A stretch of DNA of 64,000 nucleotides. It comes from GCA-002726655 sp046582185. GTDB taxonomy: Bacteria; Pseudomonadota; Gammaproteobacteria; Pseudomonadales; Azotimanducaceae. The notes under the pieces were generated by a model that worked only from the letters and a program-made list of their open reading frames with translations, did no database searches and had not been told where the DNA came from. Positions within the stretch are counted from its first letter, which is position 1, and every line of letters starts with the position of its first letter. The stretch lies in the NCBI GenBank assembly GCA_046582185.1, contig JAYGEX010000015.1, positions 1 to 64,000 on the forward strand. The letters are read 5' to 3'. Below are positions 62,435 to 64,000 of the stretch, piece by piece. Both the position numbers and the translations under genes were made by a program.

Positions 62435-62460
62435 ACTAGCGCCGCGGCCAAAGTAAACAT
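62417..62460 (+). repeat. 22-base tandem duplication across the SDR stop codon
   Basis: Two adjacent units (62417-62438 and 62439-62460) share 19 of 22 bases around CGCGGCCAAAGTAAAC. The first contains the last codons and TAA of the SDR gene. Confidence 0.85.
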
Positions 62461-62500
62461 AGACGGCAAGGATCGCACCATCCATCCTGGCGCAGGCGGA

Positions 62501-63751
62501 TCAATCAGGCGGTGAGTCGGTGATGATTCCCGCATCACTTAATCGTCTGATATCACTTTCATCCAGGCCCAATAGTTCTGATAATACTTCCTGATTGTGC
62601 TCGCCCAGCTTCGGTGCCCGGCGCCAATCGATCGCGCGCTCATTATCGAACAGAACCGGACTTCCCGGAAATGGCAGTACGCCAACTTCTTCGTCTCCCA
62701 GTTCCACGAAGTAGTCCCGGCTCTTCACCTGTTCATCGTTCATGATATCCGGCATTTTCATCACTGCCCCTGCGGCAATGCCGTTTTCTTGCAGTAATTT
62801 CATAAGTACCTGCTTGTTGAACTTCCGGGTAAAGGTGCTAATTTCCTGATCCAGCTGATCGTGATTCTTCTGCCGCAGTTCCACGCTGAGGTAGTCCGGG
62901 TTCGTCTGCCAATCAGCCTCGCACAATTTACTTATCGCAAGCCAGGCATTCTCACTTTGACAGGATATACAAATCCATTCGTCTTCACCCGCGCATGGAT
63001 AAATGCCTTGCGGAGCAAATTCAGCGTGTCTGTTACCTCTCACTTCTGGTGCTTTACCTGTTAACTGGGCTTCGACAAATTTTTCTCCCAGCATATTAAT
63101 AGCAGACTCATGCAGTGCCAGGTCAATATGGCAGCCCTTTCCCGTTTCCTTTTGCTTTGCTAATGCCGTGACAACTGCAGCTGCAGCCGTCACTCCAGCC
63201 ACAGCATCTGGCCATGCCATGGCTGTATTTCTGGGCTCATTGGCGCTGTAGCCCATCAAGGCACTTAAGCCGGTCATTGGCTCGACGCTGGGTCCGAAGG
63301 CTAGATAGTCTGAATTAGGTCCGGTACCACCGTATCCAGGCATGCCGATGTAGATGATGTTCGCGTTATGCTTTTGCATTACATCAAACCCAAGGTTCAG
63401 TTTTTTCATCGCGAAGGCACTGAAGTTTTCAATCACAACATCGCAGACTGAAACTAATGACAAGAACAAGGCTTTACCTTCTTCCGCTTTCAAATCAATA
63501 CAAATGCCTTTTTTGTTTCTGTTCAACTTGTTGGTCACTGCCTGCCGGTTCCAATGTTGTTCACCGGACAAACCCTCGGCGTACAGCCCGATAGCACTAA
63601 CCGCACTTTTGGTTCCTCGCTGGTAAGCGGTTTCAAGTTTTAGTACTTCGGCTCCCATGTCGCCAAGAATGCGTGTAGCCAGCGGCCCCGCCCACACATG
63701 GGTAAGGTCAAGGATGCGAAAACCGCTTAAAGGTTTATCTGTGCTAGACAT
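62501..63751 (-). CDS. CaiB/BaiF (family III) CoA-transferase
   Basis: 416 residues from ATG 63751: LSGFRILDLTHVWAGPLATR, GDMGAEVLKLETAYQRG, VVIENFSAFAMKKLNLGFDV, and HIDLALHESAINMLG with the catalytic Asp. Followed by GYSANEPRNTAMAWPDAVAG. The start overlaps the stop of another CaiB gene by eight bases, a tandem heteromeric-type pair. Acts on an unidentified acid. Confidence 0.92.
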   Translation of the reverse strand: MSSTDKPLSGFRILDLTHVWAGPLATRILGDMGAEVLKLETAYQRGTKSAVSAIGLYAEGLSGEQHWNRQAVTNKLNRNKKGICIDLKAEEGKALFLSLVSVCDVVIENFSAFAMKKLNLGFDVMQKHNANIIYIGMPGYGGTGPNSDYLAFGPSVEPMTGLSALMGYSANEPRNTAMAWPDAVAGVTAAAAVVTALAKQKETGKGCHIDLALHESAINMLGEKFVEAQLTGKAPEVRGNRHAEFAPQGIYPCAGEDEWICISCQSENAWLAISKLCEADWQTNPDYLSVELRQKNHDQLDQEISTFTRKFNKQVLMKLLQENGIAAGAVMKMPDIMNDEQVKSRDYFVELGDEEVGVLPFPGSPVLFDNERAIDWRRAPKLGEHNQEVLSELLGLDESDIRRLSDAGIITDSPPD

Positions 63752-64000
63752 TAGCGGGACTCCACGTGCCTTGCTCCTGAACATTTAATGGTCGTTCCCT
63801 GAATGGCGAACCGGGCATCTTTACCTTTCCTTCCGGCAATATGATGTCACGCCAGAAACATCGCGCCTGCAGATGTTGATCTTCCAGCACCTGTTGCAGA
63901 GACATCAATTTGCCTATCGGTAATCGGTTCGAACGCTGGCCCTTCTCAATTAGTTCCTCCATGGTGTATTCGGCAAAGATGCGACTAACTATTTCATCCA
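63744..64000 (-). CDS. CaiB/BaiF CoA-transferase, C-terminal part, cut by window edge
   Basis: The visible 85 codons read DEIVSRIFAEYTMEELIEKG, RSNRLPIGKLMSLQQVLED, RCFWRDIILPEGKVKMPGSP, ending SPANV. This is the C-terminal section of a family III CoA-transferase (the segment that lists skipped positions and the PGSPF motif). The 5' end lies outside. Adjacent to and overlapping the next CaiB gene, so the two may form one heteromeric enzyme. Confidence 0.85.
   Translation of the reverse strand, partial: DEIVSRIFAEYTMEELIEKGQRSNRLPIGKLMSLQQVLEDQHLQARCFWRDIILPEGKVKMPGSPFRERPLNVQEQGTWSPANV

Noticed and set aside
1..64000. CRISPR array, tRNA, rRNA or prophage.
   Set aside because: No regularly spaced direct repeats with unique spacers, no cloverleaf or rRNA segments, and no phage structural or integrase genes were seen on either strand.

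Overview
The window looks like chromosomal DNA of a free-living, probably marine, aerobic gammaproteobacterium. Three things point that way: an Escherichia-type ugpBAEC glycerol-3-phosphate transporter, a siroheme-synthase (cysG) fragment, and many acyl-CoA and xenobiotic catabolism families (crotonases, CaiB/BaiF CoA-transferases, MaoC, acyl-CoA dehydrogenase, P450, TauD, glutathione S-transferases). Base composition is moderate by eye and was not computed. The taxonomic call is inference. I see no rRNA, tRNA, CRISPR array or phage module.

Layout. 0-3 kb: a truncated IS21 istB joined to the end of a Spinster-type MFS gene, then an endonuclease/exonuclease/phosphatase-fold gene and an SRPBCC gene that overlap. 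3.4-9.9 kb: an IPNS-like dioxygenase, a chorismate-lyase-like gene paired with an acyl-CoA-dehydrogenase-like gene, a P450, an alpha/beta hydrolase, and a VOC gene broken by TAG. 9.9-13.5 kb: sulfatase, SDR and sulfotransferase. 13.5-25.4 kb: four crotonases and assorted hydrolases, a PPOX-fold protein, a fatty-acid-hydroxylase family protein, GST, TauD and a CHK-like phosphotransferase. 25.7-28 kb is decaying DNA: a dienelactone hydrolase with TAG, a DNA-binding-domain-only LysR fragment, and a scar where the 5' ends of a ChrR-like cupin gene and cysG face each other with both 3' ends lost. 28-35 kb: a class C serine hydrolase, a GH2 enzyme, a GST-like membrane protein, an unknown 345-aa protein and a second class C serine hydrolase that is a clear pseudogene. 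34.9-40.6 kb: ugpBAEC and an MHS-type MFS transporter. 40.8-43.6 kb: GST, a TVP38-type membrane protein and two metallophosphoesterases.

43.6-49.9 kb is accessory: fragments of IS256-like and IS3 elements, isolated genes (membrane protein, nucleosidase, small secreted protein, methyltransferase, truncated histidine phosphatase) and four same-direction copies of a repeat. The repeat's edge carries an outward TATAAT promoter. Three copies lie directly upstream of minus-strand genes; the fourth points at a transposase remnant. This repeat family is the most unusual thing in the window.

50-64 kb is orderly again. It holds a DUF411 copper-type protein, an operon of a four-domain rhodanese and a cysteine-dioxygenase-like enzyme, then a catabolic block: SDR, hotdog protein, DUF1330, acetyl-CoA hydrolase/transferase, CaiB, acyl-CoA dehydrogenase, MaoC, amidohydrolase, SDR and two more CaiB genes, the last cut by the window edge. 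The block reads as CoA activation, oxidation, hydration and second oxidation of an unidentified organic acid.

The central theme is a large catabolic gene pool undergoing loss: at least six broken or truncated coding sequences and three transposase remnants lie in 64 kb. Translations were read by eye and no database search was run, so family names rest on remembered motifs.
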